The notes under the pieces are model-generated. The model made no database searches. It was not told the origin of the DNA and saw nothing but the letters and a program-made list of their open reading frames with translations. A stretch of DNA of 64,000 nucleotides from Pyrocephalus nanus (Eukaryota > Chordata > Aves > Passeriformes > Tyrannidae): positions 36,208,232 to 36,272,231 of the forward strand of contig CM076267.1 of the NCBI GenBank assembly GCA_038380795.1, written 5' to 3'. A program made the translations under genes and the position numbers. Shown piece after piece: positions 37,541-49,650 of the stretch; within the stretch, counting starts at the first letter, position 1; every line of letters begins with the position of its first letter.

Positions 37541-37732
37541 AAAGGGCTGTCAGGCACTGGCACAGGCTGCCCAGGGCAGTGGTGGAGTCACCATCCCTCG
37601 AAGTGTTCCAAAGGTGTGTGGATGTGGCACCTGGGGACGTGGTTCAGTGGTGACCGTGGTGGCGGTGCCGGGCTGATGGTTGGGCTTGATGATCTTAGAG
37701 GTCTTTTCCAATCTTAAGGATTATGGGATTCC
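37541..37732 (+). mobile_element. CR1 LINE 3' fragment, second subfamily
   Basis: Contains GGCACAGGCTGCCCAGGGCA, TGTGGATGTGGCACCTGGGG and a 3' end of CTTAAGGATTATGGGATTCC. Confidence 0.95.
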
Positions 37733-38359
37733 AAAAGGGCCTTCTGGATCGTGCTGGATGGAGACAAGGTCTGGTGCAATCCAGACGAGTTCAGGCAGAG
37801 CCAGTTTACCACCGCCCCTCCTCTCACTGACCTCCCGATGCTGTTACACAGGCGGGCAGACCTCAGCCTTTCGGGCTGGGAAGGTGCTCCCCTCTCTGCT
37901 TTATCTTACAAGTGCAAATGAAGGAGGAGAAATGGGGAAAAGCCCTTAGCCACCTCGTTCCTCGTTTTTTGTTAGGATAATCTTCCTTTCACTGTTGTTT
38001 TGATTTTTTTTTTTTTTTTTTCAGGCTGTCGGTCTTTGCTTTGTTTGCTTGGAGAGCGCTGGCACACACTCCAGGAAATTAGCTCTTAACTAAAGGCATT
38101 TATGTAATTGGGGAGGGAGGGGGAGGTGTGCGCGCTGACTCGGGGGAAGTTCAGTCCGCAAAAACAAACCTCGCAAACTCCGCTTGGTTCTGATTAAGGA
38201 GGATAAATCTGTCAGTGAGAGGCTAAATTTACCGAGAGTGTGACCTGGTGCCCCTCGCCCCACCAGCGATGGTCAGGCTGAGTTTATTTCTGTTGGGCAA
38301 GCTCCAGGAAGCACCGGGAGGTGAAAAACAATCCCTAGAAATGCGAAAAATGTAGAACG

Positions 38360-38415
38360 AAGTGGGGGCGGCAGGAGGAAGAGTGGGGGGAGCGAAGATC
38401 GAGCGACCAATAGCA
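38360..38415 (+). promoter_or_regulatory. GC-box and CCAAT block
   Basis: GGGGGCGG at 38364-38371 and CCAAT at 38407-38411, within a CpG-containing stretch (GAGCGAAGATCGAGCGACC, CAACGCGATGGG). The spacing of about 35 bases is like that of a TATA-less promoter. A CR1 fragment begins at 38476. No downstream exon was recognised. Confidence 0.3.
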
Positions 38416-38475
38416 ACGCGATGGGTGCGATTTCGGCTCTTGGGCTGCTGAAATAAGAAAGCCCGAGATGCACAG

Positions 38476-38712
38476 GTCTGATCAGGAGGGGCTGAGGCAG
38501 CTGAGGGGGCTCAGCCTGGAGAAAAGGAGGCTCAGGGGGGACCTTCTGGCTCTGCAACTCCCTGACAGGAGTGGGGAGCCAGGGCGGGGGGGTGTTGGAC
38601 TCTGCTCCCAGGGAACAGGGACAGGACCAGAGGAAACAGCTTCAAGCTGTGACAGGGCAGGTTTAAACTGGATATTAGGGAAAATTTCTTCACCAGGAGG
38701 GCAATTCACCCA
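38476..38712 (+). mobile_element. Internal CR1 fragment
   Basis: Starts near GATCAGGAGGGGCTGAGGCA, includes CAGCCTGGAGAAAAGGAGGC and AACTCCCTGACAGGAGTGGG, and stops at TTTCTTCACCAGGAGGGCAA. The 3' terminus is absent. Confidence 0.92.
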
Positions 38713-39608
38713 GAGACTGGAAGGGTCTGGCCATGAATCAGAAAAGAGACCCACTTAGTTCTGGTTTTAGCCCTCTGAAACAATGGACTTTGTGGAAGAA
38801 GTGCCAGGAGAGGGGGAAAAGTTGCTTGGATGGCTGTTGGCAAACAGAGACCTCTCACTTCCAATTTTTTGGTCCTGGAACTGTTTGAACTGCCTGATCC
38901 CTTCAGAATTTTGGGGATATCAGCGCTGAGAAAGCCATACTGATGCTACAAGGGAGGTTTGGCCCTGGGAGAGCCTGTCACCTGTTGCTGAACTGCTACA
39001 GGACGTGGTTGGGTGACAGTCATGTAGCACTGTGACACCTAAACCCCACCACTCCTGTAACTCAGCAGGAGGAGCTCAAAGGAGATGTCAGAAAACCAAA
39101 CAAACAACTGGATGCAGCCACTCAGTTGATGTCAATCGATGTGGTGGCCTTGGATTTGCTGGAGCCAGGTGGACTTCTGCCAGGTGAGGATTGGGCTCTG
39201 CTGTCAGAGCATCCCTGCTCCAGTAGCTCCGGCTCTCTCCAACAATCCATGCAATCTATACAAGGACATGGTTTTCTAACACGCTTTGCAGCTGCCAAAA
39301 TAAACCCTGTCTAAGGCACAGACCAAAAAGGCATTAACAATGCTGGCGTGTGCTCTGGCTGCTGCATTTCCTGCGACCATCCTGAGCTGGACCTTGATAA
39401 GCCTGATGTCTTTGTCACTTAACTCTGCCTCCTCCTAAATGAGCTTCCCACTGAAACTGGGTTCCTGGCTGTGGGAGAACAGGGCAGCTGCACTGGTTGA
39501 CATCCTTTAAGAAGTTTTTCCAGGGAGAACTGCTTTCATCCATGGCAGGAGGCAGGGACAGGCAGATCCAGACCCTGCTTGAAGAGGGAGGTTTCCTGGA
39601 GCTCAGTT

Positions 39609-39850
39609 ATCACAGAAAGATAGAACCACAGAATGCTTTGAGTTGGAGGGTCTTATTCCACCCACCCTGCCATGGGCAGGGACCCCCTCCACTAGACCAG
39701 GTTGCTCCAGTATGTCTTGGACACTTGCAGGGATCCAGGGGCAGCCACAGCTTCTCTGGGCAACCTGTGCCAGGGCCTCCCCACCCTCACAGGGAAGAAT
39801 TTCCTCCCAGCATCCCATCTAACCCTGCCCTCTGGCAGTGGGAAGCCATT
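39609..39850 (-). mobile_element. CR1 LINE 3' fragment (~240 bases)
   Basis: Starts ATCACAGAAAGATAGAACCA, carries CTTCTCTGGGCAACCTGTGC, and ends GGCAGTGGGAAGCCATT. A short deletion removes GCCCCATCCAACCTGG-type sequence. Confidence 0.95.
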
Positions 39851-41128
39851 ATGCAATGTTTAAAAACAATATACATGTAATTCCCTCTTTCCCCTTCTTC
39901 CCTGGCCAAACCAGACACATTAACATGTGTGAAAATTATATACAGCCCAGCCTTTACACTGGGGTCTTCTCCAGGCAAGGCCAAGTGGTGCAAAAGTGCT
40001 GCCACCACCGTCCCCAGAGTGGATGGATTTTCCTTTCTTGGGGTTGGCAGGACCGTGTGTGTGGTAAAACAGGGTGTCCCCATTAATAAAACTCTTGGTG
40101 GGGTGCAAGGGCTCCTCAGGGCCAGTCCATGGTGTCCAAGCCTCAAGGAACAGCTCAGAGCTACATAATGCTGAAGGCTGGACAAAGTCATTGTAGTCCA
40201 AGCTGACTGTGAGGGAATCCAACAGGGAACAGCATGTCTCCTGGGGCAGCCAATTCCCTGAAATGTCCTAAATGGCAGGGCACAGAGGGAAGGCTTTGCT
40301 CCCTGCTCTGGTGCCAGGATAAGAAGGAAGATATATTGCTTGACCTGCCACCTTCTGCAGCTCGAGGGGTGGTTTCTGTGGTTTGTCTCCCTCCCACTGT
40401 GATTTAACTGGCACTGTTCTCCGCCCAGAGCATCCCTTTTATCTCTTTGAGGATGGAAACGTTGCCCTGAGCAGGGGATGTGCCTGGGCACGTGCTGGAT
40501 GCAGGAGTGGCGGGGCCCGTGCAGCCTCGGTCCAGCCAAGCGGGTGTTGAGGCTGGCACGTGGTGTGTCCTGCCTGCACTGCCTGAGGGGTGCTGGCAGC
40601 ACAGCTGAGGTCCAGCTCTCCCATCACCTCAGCCCGCCGGCACCGTTCCCTGAGAAATGAGCTGCCAGGTCGGGGAGCAGAGTGGGGAGGAGGAACGCCC
40701 GCCCAGACCGCACCCCACAGCTGGGACCTCGGCGTGGGCCCCCTCTCCGTGGGGGAGAAGGTCTCGCTTGGTTGGGGATCTGCAGCCTCCTTCCTCCCTT
40801 AGGCCTCACATCCCCTGGTGTGCTGGAAGAGATGGTGCTCCCCCAGGGAGTTTGGCTCTGTCACCAGCGGCTGGTCCCTGCCCCGTGCTGGCTCGGAGGG
40901 TCGGCCCTGGGCTGCTCTGGGTTCACAGCCATCCGAGGAGTTTTGCCCCTGGCAAGAGGGTGCAAGGGACAGCTTGCTCATTTACTGACCCAACTGTGGC
41001 AGGCATCTGCTGAGAGCAACGAGCAAGTGATTTTCCATGTCCATCTTGGACGGCATATGGATAAAATTAGGGAAAAGGGAAGACTGGGAGAGAAACAGTC
41101 TGTTTCTGCAGGAATAAATGAGTGTATT

Positions 41129-41139
41129 GGGGGGGGGGG
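41129..41139 (+). repeat. G-run (about 11 G)
   Basis: A pure G homopolymer. It would be read as a glycine run in a long unsupported frame (40682-41668). Confidence 0.92.
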
Positions 41140-41286
41140 AGATTGCAGATTGAATAAGATGTCCAGTGCCCCCAAGTACCAAATGGTCTCAATTTGCTCC
41201 TGCGTCAGACGGAGCTGGTTCTCTGTTTGCCGGGGCCTTGGCAGGGCCGTCAGGATGCGTTTCATAACAGCAGCTCTTGTCAGAAA

Positions 41287-41301
41287 CAACAACAACAACA
41301 G
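41287..41301 (+). repeat. CAA trinucleotide repeat
   Basis: Five CAA/AAC units (AACAACAACAACAACAG). In the frame 40682-41668 they would encode an Asn run. Confidence 0.9.
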
Positions 41302-41970
41302 CATCAGAAACCTGTTGAAACTGTGCTGTGCTCAGAACAGAAAACACATGCAGAGAGGGAAAACTGCCTCCATGGGAAAGCCAATGAAATTGGCCTCAGC
41401 AAGCTCGGCGGGCCAGGAGCAGCTGAGCGGTGGAAGAGCAGTGGACAAACAACCTGATAGCGTTTTATGGGCAAGTGGGTCATTAGCTGTCTTGGAACAA
41501 AGTGTTCCTTGGTGGGGAAGGCAAGAGGACAGGCCTGGCTGGAGGAAGAGCTGCAGAAAGCCTGGCAGGGCTTTCTGTGAAACAAGCTTTCCTGAGATGC
41601 CAGATGAGAAGATTGTTGCTCCCGTTGCAGGGAGAGCTCCTGGGATTTTTGCTGTTGAGCAGGGTTAGGGTGGCGGGGCATAGGCACTTGGAGCTCCTTG
41701 TGGGACCCAAAGTCATCTCTGAGCCTCTTTACTTCATCTGCTCTGTCAGTAGAGATATCAGCCTGCTCTAGGGCCTCTTGAATAGGTGTGACTAACTTCC
41801 AGCTGAAAGTTGTCCTGCTTAGGACCTTGCTGTTCCAGGTGCTGCACAGTCATCAGGGAGGGTACAGAGTCCCCTCCAGATGTTAGAGTTCAGCTGGAGC
41901 AGGGAGAGCAGTGGGAACAGGAGGAGGATTGCATGCAAATCTTGCCCAGACTGAACCAAAACCAACCTAA

Positions 41971-42141
41971 ATCACAGAACTGCAGAATAGTTTGTCTTGG
42001 AAGGGACCTTGAAGCCCATCTTGTTCCATCCACCCCCTGCCATGGGCAGGGACACCTTCCACTAGCCCAGATTGCTCCAACCCCCTCCAACCTGGCCTTG
42101 GACACTTGCAGGGATGGGGCAGCCACAGCCTCTCTGTCCCA
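41971..42141 (-). mobile_element. CR1 LINE 3' fragment
   Basis: Begins ATCACAGAACTGCAGAATAG and includes CAGGGACACCTTCCACTAGC; ends near CCACAGCCTCTCTGTCCC. Confidence 0.95.
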
Positions 42142-42386
42142 CTGTCCCTGTCACCTGCAGCTCTTCCCAGCTCCAGTGGAGTCTGGACAGGAATTCCACA
42201 GCTTTGAGCTGCTGCTTCTGTAAAGCAGCAAGGAATCAACTTTGGCCTTTTCAGCTGAGACCAAACTCCATCCCTGCTCCATGTCCCTCTCTCTCAGCAG
42301 GGAGACTGACATTACCTTTTCCACGCTGTTAATAAATATACCATTGTCAGTAAATAATAGAAATATAAATATATTGGTCACCGCCC

Positions 42387-42543
42387 CAACCCTGCCGGAG
42401 CTCAAGGAGCATTTGCACAATGCTTTCAGGCACAGGGTGGGATTGGTGGGCTGTCCTGTGCAGGGACAGGAGTTGGACTCGATGATCCTTGTGGATCATC
42501 CCCTCCAACACAGAAGATTCCATGATTCCATGGCTCTGTGATA
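42387..42543 (+). mobile_element. CR1 LINE 3' fragment, third subfamily
   Basis: Contains GAGTTGGACTCGATGATCCT and a 3' end of GATTCCATGATTCCATGGCT. It is of the same type as the minus-strand copy at 44353 and the plus-strand copy at 45639. Confidence 0.9.
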
Positions 42544-42820
42544 CCCTAGGAAGGGTGGCCTATACAGTAGGAGCAGAGACATCCCTCAGACTGCTGCACC
42601 CCTCAGCTTCCAGCTCAGCTTCTTACAGCATCAGGATTTCAGGGGATGCCCAGCCCTGGAAGTTTCCACCAGATCCCAGTGTTCAATAGACATTGTTAAA
42701 TCTCTTGTCTTCAACCAGACCTGATTCCTTTTGAGCCCTCTCACCTTCCTGACTCCCAGGAAGTCCCGTGGCAACAAGTTCTGCTGTTTAACTGTGTGCC
42801 CAGAGAAACAGAGAAGAAAA

Positions 42821-42900
42821 TCACAGAACAGAACACCCTGAGCAGGAAGGGACCCACAAGGATCATGGAGTCCAACCCCCAAAACACCCACCATGTACCT
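42821..42900 (-). mobile_element. CR1 3'-end fragment
   Basis: TCACAGAACAGAACACCCTG and GAAGGGACCCACAAGGATCA mark the 3' end of the third subfamily. The right boundary is uncertain; similarity may continue to about 42960. Confidence 0.8.
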
Positions 42901-44352
42901 GAGAGTGTTGAACTCCTTGTGGCACCCAGGACTTCTCCTGAAGCTCTGCAGGTGTTGCATTTGCCACTTTAGATTTTTTTTTTATGCAGATCTGAGCAGC
43001 AAAAAAAGAAAGATTTTCATGTTTGGGCTCCATCAGAGCTCTGAGGTGAATTACAATCCAGTCCTGGCAGCTGATTTTTATTATTCACACCTTGGCTTCA
43101 GTCAGTTCAGCTCTCTGGTGAGCCCTTTACCATGAACACAGGTTGCAACGAGCTTTTCTGAGCTGGTCTTAATTTTGTGGATGTGTTCAGCAGTGCAGTG
43201 TATCATGTGCAAGTATGTGCTGGGACTGGGGGCTGGAGCACAGCAAGGACAAGGAGTTTTTTGAAGCACCGAGTCCTCACGTTTTTTTTTGGATTGTCCC
43301 CCAAGAAGGGTGAAACAGCTGGATTCAGAAGGTCAGTCCCTCCTGCTCACTCTCTGTTAATACATTTTTAATTGACTTCATAATGCCCTCTCTCTTACTC
43401 CGCAGTGTTGTCAACAGGCTGTTTGCAAACAGCTCTGGGAGAGCCTGTGGGGAGGGAGGAGGGGAGACCTCCCCTCTGTCATTGTGCAGGAATGCTGACG
43501 GGTCCTTTTGTTCTCACCATAAATTTAAAATGCTTCCACTTGCCTGTGACAAACAGCAGATGAGCTGCAGAGGCCAAGCATGAGTCTCTGGGTTCCACAG
43601 GGAAGGCAGAGCCAGGACCACGAGATCAACACTGAAAATGCACAACAGTCGGGGTGAAAACTTCCCTGGGTACCTGCCTTGGCATCACCGTGGTCAGGGG
43701 TACACCTGGATGCTTCCTCGTATCTGAAACTTTCTGGGAAATCTCCTGTGCTCTCCTAGCCCTTACCCCATCCCTGGAAGTGCTGCCCCTTCTTCCTGCC
43801 TGTGTCTCTTGATGAAGCCTTGATTTGAGGACAGTGCTTCAGAGGCTTCTCTTTAAACACAGAGAAAATTGTCATGGCCTTGTTTCCCAGCTTGGTGTCC
43901 AGGGGACTAGAGGAAACAGCTGCACACTTGCAGTTGTGGCTGTCAAGAGAAGCTTCATTTTACAAAGCCTAGAAAAAGGGACCCTCCGTGCAGGACAGAC
44001 CCTTCAGTTCTTCTCCCCATCTTCAGAGCTGTGAGCTGGTTGCAAACAGCACCACTCAACTTCCTCTACTGTGTTTGACACATGAAGGGACAGTGCTGCT
44101 AATTCCAGAGCACCATGGTCTGGTTTCTGCAGTATTTCTCTGCTCCAGCCCCTCCTTCCTACGCCAGTTCCTCCTGTGTGGTTTGCTCCATAATCGACTG
44201 CTTTTCCATCCCTGTCCACTGAGACAGCACCTCCCAAGTGAAAATGGAGAGTGAATAGTCATGACAGGCCTGGTGGAAATGGGAGGTGGTTTGGGATATT
44301 GAAAATAAACATAAACCTTGCAGATGTATTGACAGTGATGAGCTGCTGCTTT

Positions 44353-44655
44353 CCACAGAATCATAGAATCTCCTGAGTGGGAAGGGATGATCCACAAGGA
44401 TTGAGTCCAGCCCCTGGCCCTGCCTAGGACACCCTAACAATCCCACCCTGTCCCTCAGAGCATTGTCCAAACCCTCCTGGAGCTCTGGCAGCCTCGGGGC
44501 TGTGCCCACTGCCCTGGGGAGCCTGTTCAGTGCCAACCACCCTCTGGGGGAGGAACCTTTCCCTGAGATCCACCCTGAGCCTGCCCTGACACAGCTCCAG
44601 CCATTCCCTGGGGGCTGTCCCTGTCACAGGGAGCAGAGATCAGAGCTGCCTCTCC
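44353..44655 (-). mobile_element. CR1 LINE 3' fragment, third subfamily (~300 bases)
   Basis: Begins CCACAGAATCATAGAATCTC, then GGGATGATCCACAAGGATTG, and continues to GCCATTCCCTGGGGGCTGTC. It is the longest copy of this subfamily in the window. Confidence 0.95.
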
Positions 44656-45638
44656 AATTCCAGGGTGTGAATGGGTTTGGGAGGTTGATTTATGAAGGGC
44701 CTCTGGATTCTTGCGTTTTCACCCCAGCCTTTTCCATCACCACGAGCCGAGGGCTCGAGCAGGGTTCATGGGACGATCGCACTGCAGCCTCCTGGCATTG
44801 ACTGTGCCTCCTTCTGAGAAAAACTCCATCCAAAACACGGGGGGGACCTTTGGCTCCAAGTAAGATCCTGCCCCTCCTGATTTGAGGATTAGATCCCCAA
44901 TTTTGGGATTCCACTCTGGCAGGGGAGGTTTCCACAGTGCCACCCCGCTGAGCCTGCTCATACCACGCTGTGGCACGTTGCTCTTCAGGCTGGGGACTTC
45001 CAGGGATTTGGAGGTGGAAGTCTGACTTGGTGGCGTTATCAGGACCTGGTGCTGGTGAATACAGAGCTGCTCAAGCTGTGCTGGGGGGATCTCGAGTTTA
45101 ATAACAGCTCTGGAGTCAACTGGAGAGCAGCTATTGTTCTCAGGGCTTTTCACACATGTATCACTTCAAGGTTTCCCCCTCCCTCTAGATTAAATACTTG
45201 GGGATAGATGAACGAGGGAAGCAAGCTGCCAGTGCCTAATGCATATTTCTTGGAGCAAAATGCATTGGTTTATTTTGTTTGAAACAGCTTATTGAAAATG
45301 GGGAGCAGCTGTGGATTTTGGAATGGCTTTTTTTGTTTTAGTTTTTGGAAACGTGGGGTCATCTTCTATTATTTCTTAGCATGCTCACTATAGGAAAAAA
45401 AAAATCTAATTTTGAAGAATTTCAGAGTAGTTTAGTTAGACTTGACCAAATGCTTAATTCCCTGATCTGTTAAAGTCTATTCAGTACTCAGCCTGATGAG
45501 AAGGAATCTGGAGCTTCCTCAGGGCTCCCTCTTGCCCTTCCCTTCTGAGGCTGAAATTAAGGCAGTTCCACACATCAGATCCATAATGGGATTTAGGTAT
45601 CCAAGTCCTAGCTCTAAATCTCATGCTGAGATTGCTGA

Positions 45639-45717
45639 GGTGTCCTGTGCAGGGCCAGGAATTGGATTTGTGGATCCTTGGGGGGTCCTTCCAACTCAGC
45701 ATATTCCATGGTTCTAA
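45639..45717 (+). mobile_element. Short CR1 3'-end fragment
   Basis: GGTGTCCTGTGCAGGGCCAG, then CCTTCCAACTCAGCATATTC and a CATGGTTCTAAGAA end. Third subfamily. Confidence 0.85.
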
Positions 45718-46056
45718 GAAATAAGACTACCCCAGCCTGTCTCCAGAGGCATTCCATTTTCCCAGTGTCCTGTTTAGGCCTTTAGTTACACCTGAGTGTC
45801 CCCAGGATGCCTGATGTGAGCGTCCCTATGCATTTTCTCCGAGGAACCTGGCCAGGGAGGATCTGGGGAGTCATGGAGTAGTGCTGTGATTCAGGTTTGA
45901 ACACTCTCCTCCCTAAGAGGAGAGGGAAGGGTTGCTCCTCTTTGGGCCATAACACCCTGAGTGTGCTGCACAGCTTCGATGTAAGGGCAAGGGGAGAGCA
46001 GAATTCCAGGGAAAACATTAAATAAGTGGGGCTCCAGCGCCAGCCTGTCAAGTTGT

Positions 46057-46290
46057 TTCATAGAATCCCAGAATGGTTTGGGTTGGAAGGGACCACAAAG
46101 TTCATCTCCTTCCACGCCCTGCCACGGGCAGGGACACCTTCCACCAGCCCAGGTTGCTCCAAGCCCCGTCCAACCTGGCCTTGGACACTCCCAGGAATCC
46201 AGGGGCAGCCACAGCTTCTCTGGGCAACCTGTGCCAGGGCCTGCCCACCCTCCTAGGGAAGGATTCCCTCCCAGTATCCATCAGGGCTCC
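46057..46290 (-). mobile_element. CR1 LINE 3' fragment
   Basis: Begins TTTCATAGAATCCCAGAATG and carries GGGGCAGCCACAGCTTCTCT and CTCCTAGGGAAGGATTCCCT. Near the shared consensus. Confidence 0.95.
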
Positions 46291-47832
46291 TTATTGCTGG
46301 GAGAGTGGCTGAGTTCCCTGTGCCTGTGGGTGTGCACAGGGCTGCCCAAGGGAGCTGGTTTTTAGCACATCCCTGGATGCAGACACCCTGAAACAAAGGA
46401 GCAGACCCTGAGTACTTGGGAGGGAGGAAGATAATAGTAAGCCAATTTGGCACAGCTCTTTCCTAAGCCTGGCAAGTCAACCCTGGCAACACAAACAGCT
46501 CTTTTGGGGTGAAATGTTGCTTTTTGGTTTCAGAAATCTGCTGGCCAAGCTCTCTGCCAGAGAGTGGTGGGAATGAGGTACCCAGTATTCTCTTGATCTC
46601 CTGTTCTGCCCTTTTTCTGCAGAAAACTGCTGGCTCTGCAGGGCTGGCCCAGAGTCTGTGGAGCCTCAGTGGTCAGCATGCTCTGCTGTCAGAGCTGTCC
46701 CAGACACGGGAGACGTGGGAGGCATCTCCAAATCCCTCCTGCAAGGATCCTCCAGGGACTTGTGCAAGCTCTGCCAGGCAGGAGGGGGAACTGGGCAGTT
46801 TGCTTCCTGAGCTTAATGTCAGCACTCCTGAACCCTCTGCCACCTCCAGCTCTGCTCTGCACACCCCAGCTCCCAGCTCTGAAGTTTGGGAATGCCAGCT
46901 CCTAACTCTTGACCTCCCACACGACTCTAATTCCAGGAAACGATGCCCTAAATCTGCTGGCAGTGACAGCTCGCTGATTCCTCCAGCATGGCTCATTAAA
47001 AGATCTGAATCTACTAATAGGAATTGGCCTGATAAAAAGGACTCTTTTTTTTTTTTTTTTTTTTTTTCCCCTCCTCACTTAGCAGCTCCACACAGCCCGG
47101 GGAATCTAGAAATTAAATTGGCTTTTTGTCAAGCCTCTTCTATGCAACAGCAACGGGACCCCTGCAGTGTGGTGCAGTGTTTCCAATTATATTTTGGGGC
47201 ATGTTGCTAATTTTTGGCAGACAGGGAGAAGCAGGCCAGGCAAATGGCAGGTGGCAGGCTGTTTTCATATTTCACCAGGAGCATGGGGGAAGGGAGAGGG
47301 GAGAAGGAGTGGAGCTCTGTGCCAAGAAATGTGACCTAGCGTGAGCAGAAGAGTTTTGGCATGTGGCGGAGGATGGAGGGCTGGGCAGGGACGGCTGAGC
47401 CAGTTTACATCCCCTCCTGCTGGGAACACGCATGCATGGGAGCAGGACCGAGATAAACACTCTCAGGCAGCCTCCTGGTCTGGATTTGGGCAGCTCTAGG
47501 GGGTGTGTAGCTCCCCCAGGACTGATGAGCTTCGCGGGCATGTGCCGGTGACTGCTCCACCTCTCTGCTCTTACCTGTTTGCTCGACTGCCTTCCCCACA
47601 GACACAAACTTGGCTTTTGTTCGCCCATTTGTTGCTAACACAGCTAATGGATTCAACATGGCACTGTCTCCAGAGGGCCTGGAAGGGTTTTCAAAGCTGT
47701 TGCACAATCTGCATCCCTGTGCCTGCCTGTGTGGGGTGAGGGGATTAATGACCAGGAGCTGCTACCCAGGATGTGCCTCTATCCCAGTGTGCACTCCCCC
47801 ATTAGGGCAGTGATATGGTGGAGTGAAGTTTA
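46291..47832. other. Unique intergenic stretch
   Basis: Contains a 233-residue open frame (46509-47210) that is Ser/Pro-rich and ends in a T-run-encoded Phe tract. No homology is recognised. Confidence 0.4.
47044..47067 (+). repeat. T-run
   Basis: Over 20 T residues followed by CCCCTCC. It interrupts a long but unsupported open frame (46509-47210) as a phenylalanine run. Confidence 0.9.
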
Positions 47833-48110
47833 GGAGTCAGAACCCCAAGTGGATTGGGTTGGAAGGGTCCTTGAAGCTCATCTCCTTCCACCCCCTGCCG
47901 TGGGTAGGGACACCTTCCACTAGCCCAGGTTGCTCCAAGCCCCATCCAACCTGGCCTTGGACACTCCCAGGGATCCAGGGGCAGCCACAGCTTCTCTGGG
48001 CAACCTGTGCCAGGGCCTGCCCACCCTCCCAGGGAAGGATTTCTTTCTCTTATTTAATCTAAACCTTCCCTCCTTCAGCTTAAAGCCATTTGCCTTTGTC
48101 CCCAGAAATG
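47833..48110 (-). mobile_element. CR1 LINE 3' fragment (~275 bases)
   Basis: A degraded end (GAGTCAGAACCCCAAGTGGA) is followed by well-kept GTTGGAAGGGTCCTTGAAGC and CCAACCTGGCCTTGGACACT, and by an internal part near CTTAAAGCCATTTGCC. Confidence 0.93.
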
Positions 48111-48592
48111 CTACTGTGTTTGAAAGGAAGTCAGAGCTGCTCTGTGTTCTCATGGACCAGGACCTCATCTCACCCCAGCAATTTGTCAGCCCAGAGCACT
48201 CTAAGGGGGAAAAGCCTCACGACTCAGCACGGCGGTTTCCAGATGTCTAATTTAGAAAACAAAACGCTGAAAGGCATGAAAGAAGGTTCTGAGATACCTT
48301 ACTCCAGGCCACTGGGAAGCTGAGTGTGTAATAAAGCTTTGTTATAATTGCTAAATTTTGTTTTACAGCACTTATTTCACTGCTGTGAAAACCAAAAGTT
48401 TTTCCTTTTGAAAAAAACTCTAAGGAGAGACTGGAGATGGGAAAAAAAAAAATCCAGTAGAGGAAAAACATTTGTAAGTGGGCATGATGTCACCCAGCTT
48501 TCTGTTTTGGTGGAGTTGTGTCTTCTGCAGGGGACTGCAGGTTTGTTTCAAGCTGGCTTTGCCGCTGTGTGCTCGGATCTATTTTCAGAGGT

Positions 48593-48660
48593 AATCGTGG
48601 AATCATTAAGGTTGGAAAAGACCTCTAAGATCGTGAGTCCAAGCATTACCCTTCAGTTGA
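48593..48660 (-). mobile_element. Short CR1 3'-end remnant
   Basis: GGAATCATTAAGGTTGGAAA and AGACCTCTAAGATCGTGAGT match the 3' end of the second subfamily. Confidence 0.8.
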
Positions 48661-49496
48661 GGGCGTGTCCTGGTGACAGAGTCAGTTCTGGCTGACGGGA
48701 GGTTTTTAAGCTCTGTCGTTTGCTCTTCCCAGCGATGGAGGCACCCCAAAAAAACACGAACTCAGACATCTCCACTCCCCCCATCACTCTGCCCATTCAC
48801 ACACCGACATTAGATCTCCTCCCCCGTCTCCTGCTGCTGTTTTGCCGCAGGGACAAAGCCCAGATATTTCTGGCACCGGTGCTAATGTTCTTGAAATGCC
48901 TTTCAGCCAATAGCAAACCAGCCAGTCAGGGACTTGTGGGATCCTCAGCGACCTTGTTTCAGAAGCAAATTGTCAGGGTTTCAACCTGTTAATTTGCTTT
49001 CTTGTAACCTGCCTGAAGGGCTTGGAAAGCAGGGCCCTGGTCAGCTTAAATCTTGGCAGTGTGCTTTGAGAAGGAGGCCCTGCCTGGGGACGGAGGGATG
49101 CTGGTAATGGATTGTGCTGCTGCTAATGGGGGTGTGGTGAATATATCACAACCCTTCTATTAAACGTCCTCTGATCACATCGCTGAAATTGGATGACAAG
49201 CAATTTGCCATTAGACCTTCTGCACGGTGCTTGGTGTCACTGGTGTCAGCTCAGAAATGCTCTATTGCCTCCACCTGAGGGGGCTGGAGGAGATTGATGC
49301 TTTTTTTTAAGGCCTCATCTCCCAGGGTGGTGTTGCTTTTCCCACTAAGGATTTTTCCTGAGTGTTCAGCCTGGATTTTCTTTGCTGTCGCTGTGCAAAG
49401 ACATGGAATGCTTAATGATTAGGTCCAAATCTGTGGTGATTATTAGCCCCAAGACAAGGTCCCTTTCACCTGGAAACAGCAGTTCATGATGGAAGG

Positions 49497-49650
49497 GGGA
49501 ATGGGTTGGAAAGGACCTTAAAGTCCATCTCATTCCAACCTCTGCAATGGGCAGGGACACCTTCCCGGGTTGCTCCAAGCCCTGTCCAACCAGACCTTGG
49601 ACCCTTCCAGGGATGGGGTAGCCACAGCTTCTCCAGGCAGAGATTTCCTC
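49497..49650 (-). mobile_element. CR1 LINE 3' fragment
   Basis: GGAATGGGTTGGAAAGGACC, then CCGGGTTGCTCCAAGCCCTG and GGGATGGGGTAGCCACAGCT. The terminal AGAATC repeats are lost. Confidence 0.92.

Larger units (their letters stand above)
39851..41970. other. Unique stretch with the longest open frame
   Basis: Holds a 328-residue frame at 40682-41668 (plus) without recognised domains, interrupted in composition by a G-run and a CAA repeat. I do not annotate it as a gene. Confidence 0.45.

Noticed and set aside
39787..40602. 271-residue minus-strand open frame
   Set aside because: It starts in unique sequence and ends in CR1; no domain, no splice partner.
46509..47210. 233-residue Ser/Pro-rich open frame
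   Set aside because: It runs into a T-homopolymer read as a Phe run and has no recognised domain; composition explains its length.
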